A stretch of 64,000 nt of DNA from Actinoallomurus sp963850195 (lineage in GTDB: Bacteria; Actinomycetota; Actinomycetes; Streptosporangiales; Streptosporangiaceae). Below are positions 16,744 through 27,407 of the stretch, in pieces (within the stretch, counting starts at the first letter, position 1; every line of letters begins with the position of its first letter). The stretch lies in NCBI GenBank assembly GCA_963850195.1, contig CAWKKD010000003.1:62001-126000 (forward strand). Reading direction: 5' to 3'. The notes under the pieces are model-generated. The model did not search any database, was not told the DNA's origin, and worked only from the letters and a program-made list of their open reading frames with translations. The position numbers were made by a program, and so were the translations under genes.

Positions 16744-17880
16744 GTGACCGAACGGGATCCGTTGGTCCCGCCGGTGCTCGCCACCGCGGCGGCGTGGTGC
16801 TGGCGTCTGATCGTGATCGGGCTCGTCCTGTACGCCGTGGTGAACATCATTGACACGTTGCGCCTGGTGGTCCTGCCCTGCGCGATCGCGCTGTTGCTGT
16901 GCGCGCTGCTGCATCCGCTGACCGCGTGGCTGCGCAAGTGGATGCCCTCGCTCGCCGCGACCTGGCTGACGATGCTGGTCGCGCTCGGCGTGCTCGGCGG
17001 CGTCGGAACGTTCGTCGGGATCCAGGCGAACGACCAGTTCCCGCACCTGCTCGACCGGGTGCAGTACACCGCCCGCCAGGCTCAGCGCTGGCTGGTCACC
17101 GGGCCGCTCCACCTGAAGAACTCCCAGCTCCAGTCGGCCGTCGACGAGCTGGTCAAGCAGCTGCAGGACCAGCGTGGCCGGGTCGTCGGCACGATCTTCA
17201 CCGGCGCGACCGTCGCCGGCGAGGTGATCGCCTCCACCGTCTTCCTGTTCTTCGTGACGTTCTTCCTGCTGAAGGACGGGCGCGGGATCTGGAACTGGCT
17301 GATCAGCGGGTTCGGGCGCCATCGGGAGCGGATGGACCGCGCCGGCCGCGCCGCGTGGGAGACCCTCTCGCAGTACGTCCACGGCACCGTGATCGTCGCC
17401 GCGATCCACGCCGTCGTCATGGCGGTGGTGCTGATGATCATGGGCATCCCGCTCGTGGCGCCCCTCGCCGTCATCATCTTCTTCGGCAGCTTCATCCCGA
17501 TCGTCGGGATCCTCGTGGCCGGGGCGCTGGCGGTCCTGGTCGTCTTCAGCGTCAAGGGCGGCATCGCCGCGCTCGTCTTCCTCGGCATCCTGATCCTCGA
17601 GCAGCAGCTTGAGGGTCACGTGCTCCAGCCGCTCGTGGTCGGCCGCTGGGTGCGCTTCCACCCGCTCGCGATCATCCTCGCGATCTCGGTCGGCGGCGTG
17701 ATCGCCGGCATCCCCGGCGCGGCGATCGCCGTACCGACCGCCGCGGTCATCTACCGGGCGGTCCCGGCGTTGCGCGACTCCTCCGATCCCACCCCGGCGG
17801 AGCAGCCGGCCAAGCCGCCGACGCTCGCCGGATCCGGCGAGCCGCCCTCGGACGAGAAGCCCGACCCGCCAATCGACTGA
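16744..17880 (+). CDS. AI-2E/PerM family membrane transporter
   Basis: A 378-aa protein with about seven to eight membrane helices and the family arrangement: paired N-terminal helices, an amphipathic soluble stretch (FPHLLDRVQYTARQAQRW), then a C-terminal bundle with GIPLVAPLAVIIFFGSFIPIVG and GHVLQPLVVGR. Members export autoinducer-2, other small molecules or sodium ions; the substrate here cannot be told. The GTG start follows GGGGGATAT. A hydrophilic Pro/Ser/Glu tail ends the protein. Confidence 0.85.
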   Translation: MTERDPLVPPVLATAAAWCWRLIVIGLVLYAVVNIIDTLRLVVLPCAIALLLCALLHPLTAWLRKWMPSLAATWLTMLVALGVLGGVGTFVGIQANDQFPHLLDRVQYTARQAQRWLVTGPLHLKNSQLQSAVDELVKQLQDQRGRVVGTIFTGATVAGEVIASTVFLFFVTFFLLKDGRGIWNWLISGFGRHRERMDRAGRAAWETLSQYVHGTVIVAAIHAVVMAVVLMIMGIPLVAPLAVIIFFGSFIPIVGILVAGALAVLVVFSVKGGIAALVFLGILILEQQLEGHVLQPLVVGRWVRFHPLAIILAISVGGVIAGIPGAAIAVPTAAVIYRAVPALRDSSDPTPAEQPAKPPTLAGSGEPPSDEKPDPPID

Positions 17881-18021
17881 ACAGGGACGATGCGGCACGT
17901 ACGCGGCAGGAGGCCCGCGTCGATCCGTACCTGGCGGCGTCGTCAAGGGATCCGGGCCGGGCAGGCGGTAGGGTCACGCCCTGTGACGTGCTCCCGGTGC
18001 CCGCGACCCTGAGGTGATCCC

Positions 18022-18522
18022 TTGACCGTCGACGTACTCATCCAGCGGCTGGATCCCGACCTGCCCACACCGTCGTACGCCCATCCGGGCGACGCCGGTG
18101 CGGACCTGTTCGCGGGCCACGACGTGGAGCTGGCTCCCGGCGAACGCGCCATGGTGCCCACCGGTGTCGCGATCGCCCTGCCTGACGGCTACGCGGCCTT
18201 CGTGCATCCGCGGTCCGGGCTGGCAGCTAGATTGGGAGTGACGATCGTCAATGCCCCGGGCACGATCGACGCGGGCTACCGGGGAGAGATCAAGGTCACC
18301 CTGCTGAACACCGACATCCACCACAGCGTCCGACTCGAACGCGGTGACCGCATCGCGCAGTTGGTCATCCAGCGCGTCGAACGGGCGACGTTCCACGAGG
18401 TGCAGACCTTGCCGGGGTCGGCGCGTGGCGACGGTGGCTTCGGCTCCACTGGAGGGTACGCAGGGGCCGTCCAAGGTCGCGTGGCGAACGCGTCCGTTCA
18501 GCACAGCAGCGAAGGAGCGTGA
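18022..18522 (+). CDS. dut: Deoxyuridine 5'-triphosphate nucleotidohydrolase (dUTPase)
   Basis: A 166-aa trimeric-type dUTPase that hydrolyses dUTP to dUMP and pyrophosphate. All five family motifs are present: PGDAGADL (1), a Val-Pro-Thr-Gly strand (2), PRSGLA with GVTIVNAPGTIDAGYRGE (3), RGDRIAQLVI (4) and GSARGDGGFGSTG (5). The start is a TTG at 18022 with GAGGTGAT before it. It is followed three bases after its stop by the DUF3710 gene, the usual actinobacterial order. Confidence 0.95.
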   Translation: MTVDVLIQRLDPDLPTPSYAHPGDAGADLFAGHDVELAPGERAMVPTGVAIALPDGYAAFVHPRSGLAARLGVTIVNAPGTIDAGYRGEIKVTLLNTDIHHSVRLERGDRIAQLVIQRVERATFHEVQTLPGSARGDGGFGSTGGYAGAVQGRVANASVQHSSEGA

Positions 18523-18525
18523 GTC

Positions 18526-19341
18526 GTGTTTCGACGCCGTCGTCGGGACGATGAGCCCGAGAACACCCTCGAGCCGACCGACGAGGAGACCGTCGCGGAC
18601 GAGGAGAACGTCGAGGAGAAGCAGGAGCCTGCGGCCACGCCGCTCGGCGGCCCGTGGGACTCCGAGACCGAATCCATCCCCGAGATGGAGCGGGTCGACT
18701 TCGGTGCGATCCAGGTGCCGATCGGTGAGGGCATCGAGATCCAGGTGAACGTCGAGGCGGTCGACCAGGACGCCGAGGGCAACCCCGTCGGCGGGCGGAT
18801 CGTCGCCATCACCATCGTGCACGGCGAGAGCGGCCTGCAGGTGCAGCCCTTCGCCGCGCCGAAGAAGAACGGCATCTGGGACGAGATCCGCCGGGAGACC
18901 GCGGACGAGATCAAGCAGGCCGAGGGGGAGACCCAGGAGGCCGAGGGTCCGTTCGGTACCGAGCTGCACGGCATGGTGCCGGTCGCCATCCCCGAGGAGA
19001 TGGTCGACCAGGTACCCCCGGAGATCGCCGAGCAGGGCTTCGGCTGGCAGCCGGTCCGGTTCCTCGGTGTCGACGGCCCGCGCTGGTTCCTGCGCGGCGT
19101 GCTGAGCGGCGCCGCTCTGGAGGACTCGGACAAGGCGCGCGTGATGGAGACCGTCTTCCAGAGCATCGTCGTCGTACGCGGCGACGCGCCGATGCCGCCG
19201 CGCGAGCTCCTCGAGCTGACCCTGCCAGCCGAGGCCCAGCAGGCCATGGCCGAAGGCCAGGCCGAAGAGGGCGAGGATGAGGAAGGCCGTCCGCCGCTGA
19301 ACCCGTTCGAGCGCGGTCCCGAGATCACCGAGGTTCGCTGA
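18526..19341 (+). CDS. DUF3710 family protein
   Basis: A 271-aa protein with a basic start (FRRRRRDDEPEN), an acidic low-complexity N-terminal tail to about residue 45, and a folded middle typical of actinobacterial DUF3710 proteins (WDSETESIPEMERVDFGAIQVP, RWFLRGVLSGAA). Function is unknown. The GTG at 18526 lies three bases after the dut stop, with GGAGCG as ribosome site overlapping the end of dut. In many actinobacteria an OB-fold gene and a DUF3159 gene come next; here they lie about 18 kb further. Confidence 0.88.
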   Translation: MFRRRRRDDEPENTLEPTDEETVADEENVEEKQEPAATPLGGPWDSETESIPEMERVDFGAIQVPIGEGIEIQVNVEAVDQDAEGNPVGGRIVAITIVHGESGLQVQPFAAPKKNGIWDEIRRETADEIKQAEGETQEAEGPFGTELHGMVPVAIPEEMVDQVPPEIAEQGFGWQPVRFLGVDGPRWFLRGVLSGAALEDSDKARVMETVFQSIVVVRGDAPMPPRELLELTLPAEAQQAMAEGQAEEGEDEEGRPPLNPFERGPEITEVR

Positions 19342-19352
19342 GCTCTGTCCGG

Positions 19353-19387
19353 ATCCCGCCGCCGTCGGCCATCGCCGGTGGCGGGAT
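19353..19387. terminator. Hairpin terminator between convergent genes
   Basis: Inverted repeat ATCCCGCC / GGCGGGAT, extended inward by GCC/GGT pairs and followed by TTC, lies in the 64-base gap between the convergent DUF3710 and YeiH-family genes. Confidence 0.7.
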
Positions 19388-19405
19388 TTCGGCCTGCCGT
19401 GCGCG

Positions 19406-20470
19406 TTAGCGGGTGAGCACGACGCCGGCGTACGAGACGCCGGCGATGAGCACCCATGAGGTGAGGCCGAGCAGCAGAGCCCGCCGTCCGGTGCCCGCCA
19501 GGACCCGGAGGCGTACCGCGCAGCCGAGGCCGAACATCGCCGCCGCGAACAGCAGGTCCTTCGCCCCGCTCGCGGTGGTCAGTACCGAGCCGGGCACCGC
19601 GCCGCTCGAGCGGACCGCCACCAGCGCGAGGAAGCCGAGCAGGAACACCGGCAGCACCGGCGGACGCTTGCCGTCCGTGTTCTCTCCACGGCGGGCCGTG
19701 AGCGCCGTGACGGCCGTGACCGGCGCGAGCATCGCCACCCGTACGAGCTTGACCGCGACCGCGGGTACCAGCGCGGCGGGGCCCACGACGGTGGCGGTGG
19801 CCACCACCTGACCCACGTCGTGCACGCTCGCGCCCACCCAGCGCCCCAGGTCATGCGGTGACAGCCCGAGCAGCCGTCCGGCGGCCGGCATCACCGCGAT
19901 GGCGAGGGTCCCGCAGAGGGTGACGAGGGCGATCGCGGTGGCGGTGTCCTGCCCGCGGTCCTCGTCGTCGTTGTTGCCGAGGGCGCCGTCGACCGCCGCG
20001 ACCGCCGAGGCGCCGCAGATCGCGAAGCCCGAGGCGACCAGCAGCGACAACCGCGGCGACAGGCCCATCCGCCGCCCCAGCCAACGAGTGCCGACGAGCG
20101 TCGCGAGCAGGACCACCACGGCCATCACGATGGTCTCCCAGCCGAGACCGACGATGTCGCCGATCGCGACCTGGAGGCCGAGGAGCACGATCCCGGCCCG
20201 CATCAGGCGGCTCGCCGCGAAGCGCGCACCAGCGCGAGCGGCGTCCGGCATGAGGCCGAGGTTGACCGCCGCGACGCCCAGCAGCAGGGCGGCGGTCAGC
20301 GCGGGCACCCCACCCACCAGGCGGTGCACGCCGTACGCCACCAGTACCCCGGCCGCGCAGGCGGCCAGCCCGGGGGCCAGGTCCCGCGCTGTTGTACGTG
20401 TTTTCGTACGTGCCGGGGCTCGGCCGGGGTCCGCCGGGAGGGATCGCGATCGCGCCGTTGAGATCGACAT
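19406..20470 (-). CDS. YeiH/UPF0324 family putative sulfate or sulfonate exporter
   Basis: A 354-aa protein with about ten membrane helices. It carries the family features VVVLLATLVGTRWLGRRMG, SFAICGASAVAAV-like segment (SGFAICGASAV) and HDVGQVVATATVVG. YeiH-type proteins are predicted exporters of sulfate, sulfite or related anions. The ATG at 20470 gives MSISTARSRS and a short cytoplasmic tail; the longer open frame upstream is antisense to the LysR gene and is ignored. It is divergent from a LysR-type regulator, the same pairing as yeiH-yeiE in enterobacteria. Confidence 0.85.
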   Translation of the reverse strand: MSISTARSRSLPADPGRAPARTKTRTTARDLAPGLAACAAGVLVAYGVHRLVGGVPALTAALLLGVAAVNLGLMPDAARAGARFAASRLMRAGIVLLGLQVAIGDIVGLGWETIVMAVVVLLATLVGTRWLGRRMGLSPRLSLLVASGFAICGASAVAAVDGALGNNDDEDRGQDTATAIALVTLCGTLAIAVMPAAGRLLGLSPHDLGRWVGASVHDVGQVVATATVVGPAALVPAVAVKLVRVAMLAPVTAVTALTARRGENTDGKRPPVLPVFLLGFLALVAVRSSGAVPGSVLTTASGAKDLLFAAAMFGLGCAVRLRVLAGTGRRALLLGLTSWVLIAGVSYAGVVLTR

Positions 20471-20505
20471 GATCTCAGGATCGGTTCTGTCAGGAGCCCC
20501 GACTA

Positions 20506-20543
20506 CCAGGTGTTCGCCTGGGAGGTCATAGGGTTCGGCTATG
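20506..20543. promoter_or_regulatory. LysR-type operator elements between the exporter and its regulator
   Basis: Two inverted repeats lie in the 70-base divergent gap: CCAGG-N6-CCTGG (20506-20521) and CATAG-N7-CTATG (20527-20543). The second contains ATAG-N7-CTAT, the T-N11-A form of LysR boxes, and overlaps the LysR start codon, which suggests autorepression. Confidence 0.6.
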
Positions 20544-21431
20544 ACCGCACGGCTCCCGGACCTCGAGGCGCTCGAGCTGCTGGTCGCCGTCGCCGAGACC
20601 GGCAGCCTCGGGCAGGCCGCCGCGCGGCAGGGCATCAGCCAGCCCTCCGCGAGCGTCCGGCTCCGCACTCTCGAACGCCGCCTGGGCGTCCAGCTCCTCG
20701 TACGCTCCCCGAGCGGCTCGCGTCTCACCTCGGCCGGGCTGGTCGTCACCGACATGTCCAGGGCGATACTCGACCAGGCGTACGCGCTGGTCGAGAGCGC
20801 CACCGCCCTCGGCGCCCGCCGCCGCGACCGCCTGCGCGTGACCGCCAGCCTCACCATCGCCGAGCACCTCGTACCCGGCTGGCTCGTCGCACTGCGCGAG
20901 CTCGACCCCGGCGTCCACGTCGAGCTGAACGTCGCCAACAGCACGCACGTCATCGAACGCCTCCGCGGCCACGAGGCCGACCTCGGCTTCATCGAGGGCC
21001 GAGGCGCCCCGCGAGACCTGCACAGCCGCGCCGTCGCCCGCGACCGGCTCGTCGTGGTCGTCGCGCCGTGCCACCCGTGGAGCCGCAAACGCCGCCCGCT
21101 GCGCCCGGTCGAACTGGCCCGCACCCCGCTGCTCCTGCGCGAGGCGGGGTCGGGCACCCGGGAGACCCTGGAGGCCGCCCTGTCCGCACACGGCGGCGTC
21201 GCCGAGCCCGCCCTGGAACTCGGCGCGACCGCACCCCTTCGAGCGGCCGCGATGTCAGGCACCGCACCCGCCGTACTGAGCGCCCTGGCGGTCGCCGACG
21301 AGATCGCCGCCGGCCGCCTCGTCGAAATCCCGTCCGAACTCCCCTTGAACCGCGTCCTCCGCGCCGTCTGGCCCCGAGGCCGCGAACTCTGCACCCCCGC
21401 CCTCCACCTCCTCCGCGTCGCCTCCCGCTGA
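20541..21431 (+). CDS. LysR family transcriptional regulator
   Basis: A 296-aa regulator. The N-terminal winged helix-turn-helix is complete (LEALELLVAVAETGSLGQAAARQGISQPSASVRLRTLERRLG), followed by a periplasmic-binding-type effector domain. It is divergent from the YeiH-family exporter gene, which it probably controls in response to a small anion or sulfur metabolite (cysteine or sulfite in the YeiE/CysB kin). An inverted repeat covering its own start codon indicates autoregulation. Confidence 0.9.
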   Translation: MTARLPDLEALELLVAVAETGSLGQAAARQGISQPSASVRLRTLERRLGVQLLVRSPSGSRLTSAGLVVTDMSRAILDQAYALVESATALGARRRDRLRVTASLTIAEHLVPGWLVALRELDPGVHVELNVANSTHVIERLRGHEADLGFIEGRGAPRDLHSRAVARDRLVVVVAPCHPWSRKRRPLRPVELARTPLLLREAGSGTRETLEAALSAHGGVAEPALELGATAPLRAAAMSGTAPAVLSALAVADEIAAGRLVEIPSELPLNRVLRAVWPRGRELCTPALHLLRVASR

Positions 21432-21501
21432 CCCCCGTTCGCGCAGGTCCGTGAGTCGCCCGGTGTCCAAGCGGCACGAACGACGCCATGCTGTACGCGA
21501 T

Positions 21502-21756
21502 CTACCGGGCCCCCGGTGATGTGCGCCCGGTGGCGGAGGTGCTGGGGATGATCGACGAGGGCTGACGGGGGTCGTCCTCGGTGGCGGTCGGTGACCGGCG
21601 GAGGGCGCGTGCCGCGCCTACGGCGGCGGTGAGCCATAGCCAGGCGGTGATGGGCCACAGGGCCGTGCCGCCGGGGTGGGTGGCCAGAGCGGTGGTCCAG
21701 GCCGCGCCCAGGGCGATGACGGCGACCATCGGCCACGGGGTACTTCGTTCGCTCAT
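21502..21756 (-). CDS. Small two-helix membrane protein (84 aa)
   Basis: Begins MSERSTPWPMVAVIALGAAW at the ATG at 21756, with a strong AGGAGG ribosome site five bases before it. Two hydrophobic segments (about residues 9-24 and 31-48) are followed by a hydrophilic tail (RRSPTATEDDPRQ). Family unknown. It is divergent from the kdp operon, across the region that holds the putative KdpE repeats, so it might share that control. Confidence 0.65.
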   Translation of the reverse strand: MSERSTPWPMVAVIALGAAWTTALATHPGGTALWPITAWLWLTAAVGAARALRRSPTATEDDPRQPSSIIPSTSATGRTSPGAR

Positions 21757-21850
21757 CTCTCCTCCTCTCGAGCATTCACGCTGCCCCCGGGCCCGCAAGC
21801 GCGGCAAGGGTCGTCGGGCTTCCCATACGCGGTCTTCACACAGGCCGGGT

Positions 21851-21900
21851 GTTAGGGGCGCGTTAAGGCCCTCCGGCGCCGCGCTAAGGGGCCGTCAAGG
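21851..21900 (+). promoter_or_regulatory. Putative KdpE operator upstream of the kdp operon
   Basis: Four direct repeats related to GTTAAGG occur at 21851 (GTTAGGG), 21862 (GTTAAGG), 21884 (CTAAGGG) and 21894 (GTCAAGG), spaced 11, 22 and 10 bases, that is on one face of the helix. This layout is typical for OmpR/PhoB-type regulators such as KdpE. The leading 17 bases GTTAGGGGCGCGTTAAG recur with one mismatch directly behind kdpE at 34982. Confidence 0.6.
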
Positions 21901-21961
21901 GCGGCTGAATCGCCTCATTTCGGGAGTTAGCTCCAGGTGAGCCCCCGATGAAGGAGGAGCG

Positions 21962-22423
21962 ATGACGCGTCTTGAGGCTTCCGCGTGGCCGTTGGCCGCC
22001 GGCAGTGCGTGTGTCTTCGCGCTCGCCGTCGTCATGGACGCGCTGCCGTGGCAGGCGGCGTTCGTGGCGATCGTGCTGGCCGTCCTGGTCTGGGCGTGGT
22101 GGAGCCCGGTGGTCACGGGTGCCGCGCTCGGGGCCATCGCCTGGTCGTGTGTCACCGGCTTCGACGTGCACCGGCTTGGGGACATAGGGATCACGGGGAG
22201 TGACGACGTCGCCCGCGCGGCGGTGCTCGTCCTCGCCGGCGTTCTCGCGGCCTCGGCGCACGCGGTGGCCGAGGCCCGGCACCGGCCGGTCCGGTCGGAA
22301 CTCCACAGGACCGACACATCGGGGGATGGCATGACCCGTCTCGAGTGCCCGGCGCAGCGTCGACCCGACGCCATGCCGGCCGAGCTCCCCGTACACGTGA
22401 CAGAGGAATCGAATCATGGCTGA
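21962..22423 (+). CDS. Membrane protein at the head of the kdp operon (153 aa)
   Basis: Starts MTRLEASAWPLAAGSACVFAL with AAGGAGGAGCG as ribosome site. About four hydrophobic segments in the first 105 residues are followed by a hydrophilic tail. The arrangement resembles the membrane part of KdpD (DUF4118), which would fit a potassium role, but the match is by pattern only. The 3' end overlaps the next small gene by eight bases, so it belongs to the kdp transcript. Confidence 0.65.
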   Translation: MTRLEASAWPLAAGSACVFALAVVMDALPWQAAFVAIVLAVLVWAWWSPVVTGAALGAIAWSCVTGFDVHRLGDIGITGSDDVARAAVLVLAGVLAASAHAVAEARHRPVRSELHRTDTSGDGMTRLECPAQRRPDAMPAELPVHVTEESNHG

Positions 22424-22499
22424 CCTGGCATACATCCTGCTGACAGTCGCGATCTTCGCGCTGCTCGGCCTGGTCGTTAAGGCGGTGGAACGGCTGTGA
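22416..22499 (+). CDS. 27-aa membrane peptide upstream of kdpF
   Basis: ATG GCT GAC to TGA encodes a 27-residue peptide starting MADLAYILLTVAIFALLGL and ending KAVERL, a single membrane helix with a charged end. It overlaps the preceding gene by eight bases and the kdpF start by four, so it is translationally coupled to both. Comparable tiny peptides precede kdpF in other actinomycetes as far as I recall. It may be a second small Kdp subunit or a leader peptide. Confidence 0.6.
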   Translation: MADLAYILLTVAIFALLGLVVKAVERL

Positions 22500-22585
22500 G
22501 CGTGGAGAACATCGTCGGGCTCATCCTGTCCGTCCTGTTGTTCGTCTTCCTGATCGCCGCCCTACTGTTCCCGGAGCGCTTCTAG
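22496..22585 (+). CDS. kdpF: Potassium-transporting ATPase small subunit KdpF
   Basis: A 29-aa single-helix peptide (start MSVENIVGLILSVLLFVFLI, end LLFPERF). The ending LFPE(R/K)F is typical of KdpF, which stabilises the KdpABC complex in the membrane. The GTG start overlaps the previous TGA, and the TAG is directly followed by the kdpA ATG. Confidence 0.85.
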   Translation: MSVENIVGLILSVLLFVFLIAALLFPERF

Positions 22586-24246
22586 ATGGGTACGACGACC
22601 GCAGGGATCCTGTTCGCCGGGTCCCTCGTGCTCGCTCTGGCCGTGGCCTACCGGCCGCTGGGCGACTACATGTACCGGGTCTTCAGCGGTACCAGGCACT
22701 CGCGCGCCGAGCGCCTGATCTACCGCCTGATCGGCGCGAAGCCGGAGGCCGAGCAGACGTGGGGCGTCTACGCCCGCAGCGTGCTGGCCTTCTCCGCCGT
22801 GTCCGTCCTCTTCCTGTACGCGTTCCAGCGTCTGCAGAACCACCTGATGCTGAGCCTCGGCTTCAAGCCGGTCATGACGCACCAGGCGTGGAACACGGCC
22901 ATCAGCTTCACGACCAACACCAACTGGCAGTCGTACTCCGGCGAGTCGACCATGGGCCACCTCGTCCAGATGGCCGGTCTCGCCGTGCAGAACTTCGTGT
23001 CCGCGGCGGTCGGCATCGCCGTGGCGATCGCCCTGGTACGGGGCTTCGCCCGCAGGAGGACCGAGCATCTCGGTAACTTCTGGGCGGACCTGGTCCGTGG
23101 CGTGCTGCGGATCCTGTTGCCCGTCTCCATCATCGCCGCGGTCGTCCTGATCGCCGGCGGAGCCGCGCAGAACTTCCACGACCCCCACACGCTCCAGACT
23201 CTCGCCGGGGCCAAGCAGTCGATCACCGGCGGGCCGGTGGCGAGCCAGGAGGCCATCAAGGAACTCGGCACCAACGGCGGCGGGTTCTACAACGTCAACT
23301 CCGCCCACCCGTTCGAGAACCCGACGGTCTGGACGAACTGGATCGAGATCTTCCTGCTGCTCGTCATCAGCTTCAGCCTGCCCCGGACGTTCGGCCGGAT
23401 GGTCGGCAGCAACCGGCAGGGCTACGCGATCGTGTCGGTGATGGCCGTGCTGGCCGTCATCAGCATGACGCTGATCATGGCGTTCCAGCTCGTCCACCAC
23501 GGCACCGTGCCGACCGCGCTCGGTTCCTCCATGGAGGGCGTCGAGACGAGGTTCGGCGTCGCGAACTCCGCGACGTTCGCCGACGCGACGACGCTGACCT
23601 CGACGGGCGCCGTGGACTCCTTCCACGACTCGTACACGAGTCTCGGCGGCATGATGACGATGTTCAACATGATGCTGGGCGAGGTCGCCCCCGGCGGTAC
23701 CGGCTCAGGCCTGTACGGCATGCTCATCCTCGCGGTGATCACGGTCTTCGTGGCCGGCCTGATGGTCGGCCGCACGCCCGAGTACCTGGGTAAGAAGATC
23801 TCCAGCCGTGAGATCAAGTTCGCCGCGTCCTACTTCCTCATCACGCCGATCTGCGCGCTGATCGGCACCGCCGCGGCGATGGCCCTGCCGGGCGAGCGGG
23901 CCGGAATGCTGAACAGCGGACCGCACGGGCTGTCCGAGGTCCTGTACGCCTTCACCTCGGCCTCCAACAACAACGGGTCGGCGTTCGCCGGCATCACCGT
24001 CAACACCCCCTGGTACGACACGGCGCTCGGCCTGGCGATGGTCTTCGGGCGTTTCCTCCCGATGATCTTCGTTCTGGCGCTGGCCGGGTCGCTGGCACGC
24101 CAGGGTGTGACCCCGGAGTCGGAGGGGACCCTGCCCACTCACCGCCCGCAGTTCGTCGGAATGGTCGCAGGAGTCACGATCATCCTCGTCGCTCTCACCT
24201 TCCTCCCCGCGCTCGCGCTCGGGCCGTTGGCCGAAGGAATCCACTG

Positions 24247-24247
<1 letters not shown>
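22586..24247 (+). CDS. kdpA: Potassium-transporting ATPase subunit A
   Basis: A 553-aa channel-like subunit of the high-affinity K+ pump with about ten membrane helices. The four selectivity-filter loops are visible: TNTNWQSYSGE, TNGGGFYNVNSAHPFENP, the third around DSFHDSYTSLGGM, and FTSASNNNGSAF. It forms the K+ conducting path and passes ions to KdpB. The start abuts kdpF and the stop overlaps the kdpB ATG by one base. Confidence 0.95.
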
Positions 24248-26425
<2,178 letters not shown>

Positions 26426-26426
26426 G

Positions 26427-27344
26427 ATGCGTATGCCAAGTTGGATCCGTCAGCACCTGGCCGCGGTGCGAGCCCTGCTCGTCCTCACCGTGATCACCGG
26501 TGTGCTCTATCCCCTCGCGGTATGGGTCATCGCGTTCGTCCCCGGGCTGCACGGCCGGGCCGAGGGTTCGGTGCTCAGCGCCGACGGTAAGGCCGTCGGC
26601 AGCCGGATCATCGGCCAGGCGTTCACCGACAAGGACGGCAACGCGCTCCGGCAGTACTTCCAGAGCCGCCCGTCGAATGCCGGTGACGGCTACGACCCGA
26701 CCTCGACGGCCGCGAGCAACCTGGGCCCGGAGAGCGTCGTCGACACGCTTCCCGACCCCGCGCTGGTCAAGGCCGGCAAGGAGGACGAGAACGCGAAGAC
26801 CAGCCTGCTCACCGCGGTCTGCGGGCGCAGCAAGGCCGTCGGCGAACTCGAGGGCACCGACGGGTCCCGCCCGTTCTGCACTCCCGGGGGCGTCGGCGCG
26901 GTCCTGTCGGTGATCGGCCCTCGCGACCGCGTCGGGAAGGTGACCACCCCGACCCGGGTGATCAGCCTGAACGAGGAGTGCGGTGTCGTGGACCGGCCGT
27001 TCGTCGCCACGTACCGAGGTGTCCGGGTGGAGTGCGCGAAGTACGGTGAGGACTACAGCGCGGGCGTGACCACGCCGATCCGTGGCGCGGCCCCGGCCAC
27101 GCCGAAGGTGCCCGCCGACGCGGTCGCCGGCAGCGCGAGCGGTCTCGACCCGCACATCTCGCCGGAGTACGCGAACCTCCAGGCCTCCCGGATCGCCAAG
27201 GCACGCGGCGTGTCCGAGGACCAGGTGCGGCAAGCGATCAAGGACAACGAGGAAGGCCGGTTGCTCGGGTTCATGGGCGCCCCCGTCGTCAACGTCCTGC
27301 AGCTCAATATCGAGCTCGACCGGAAGTATCCGTTCCGCGGATGA
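26427..27344 (+). CDS. kdpC: Potassium-transporting ATPase subunit C, long form
   Basis: A 305-aa single-pass subunit of the Kdp pump with the N-terminal helix (LLVLTVITGVLYPLAVWVIA), the conserved YFQSRPSNAGDGYDPTSTAASNLGP block, and the C-terminal GLDPHISPEYANLQASRIAKARG and VNVLQLNIELD. Typical KdpC proteins have about 190-220 residues. The extra length is an insert between about residues 100 and 220 with four cysteines (VCGRSKA, PFCTPGG, EECGVVD, RVECAKY) that lies outside the membrane and may be disulfide-linked. It starts one base after the kdpB stop. Confidence 0.92.
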   Translation: MRMPSWIRQHLAAVRALLVLTVITGVLYPLAVWVIAFVPGLHGRAEGSVLSADGKAVGSRIIGQAFTDKDGNALRQYFQSRPSNAGDGYDPTSTAASNLGPESVVDTLPDPALVKAGKEDENAKTSLLTAVCGRSKAVGELEGTDGSRPFCTPGGVGAVLSVIGPRDRVGKVTTPTRVISLNEECGVVDRPFVATYRGVRVECAKYGEDYSAGVTTPIRGAAPATPKVPADAVAGSASGLDPHISPEYANLQASRIAKARGVSEDQVRQAIKDNEEGRLLGFMGAPVVNVLQLNIELDRKYPFRG

Positions 27345-27349
27345 GAGCC

Positions 27350-27391
27350 GGGGTGCGGCGCGTTCACCGGAGCGTTCGCGCGCCGCGCCCC
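27350..27391 (+). terminator. Strong hairpin between kdpC and kdpD
   Basis: Thirteen-base arms, GGGGTGCGGCGCG and CGCGCCGCGCCCC, pair with a single mismatch around a 16-base loop. It fills the only sizeable gap in the kdp unit and could weaken read-through so that sensor genes are expressed less than the pump. Confidence 0.55.
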
Positions 27392-27407
27392 AACCGGAGG
27401 AAGTGAT

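Noticed and set aside
21488..21565. A 25-codon plus-strand frame starting MLYAIYRAPGDV
   Set aside because: Very short, no ribosome site, and it overlaps the 3' end of a better supported minus-strand gene; could be a relic but cannot be supported.
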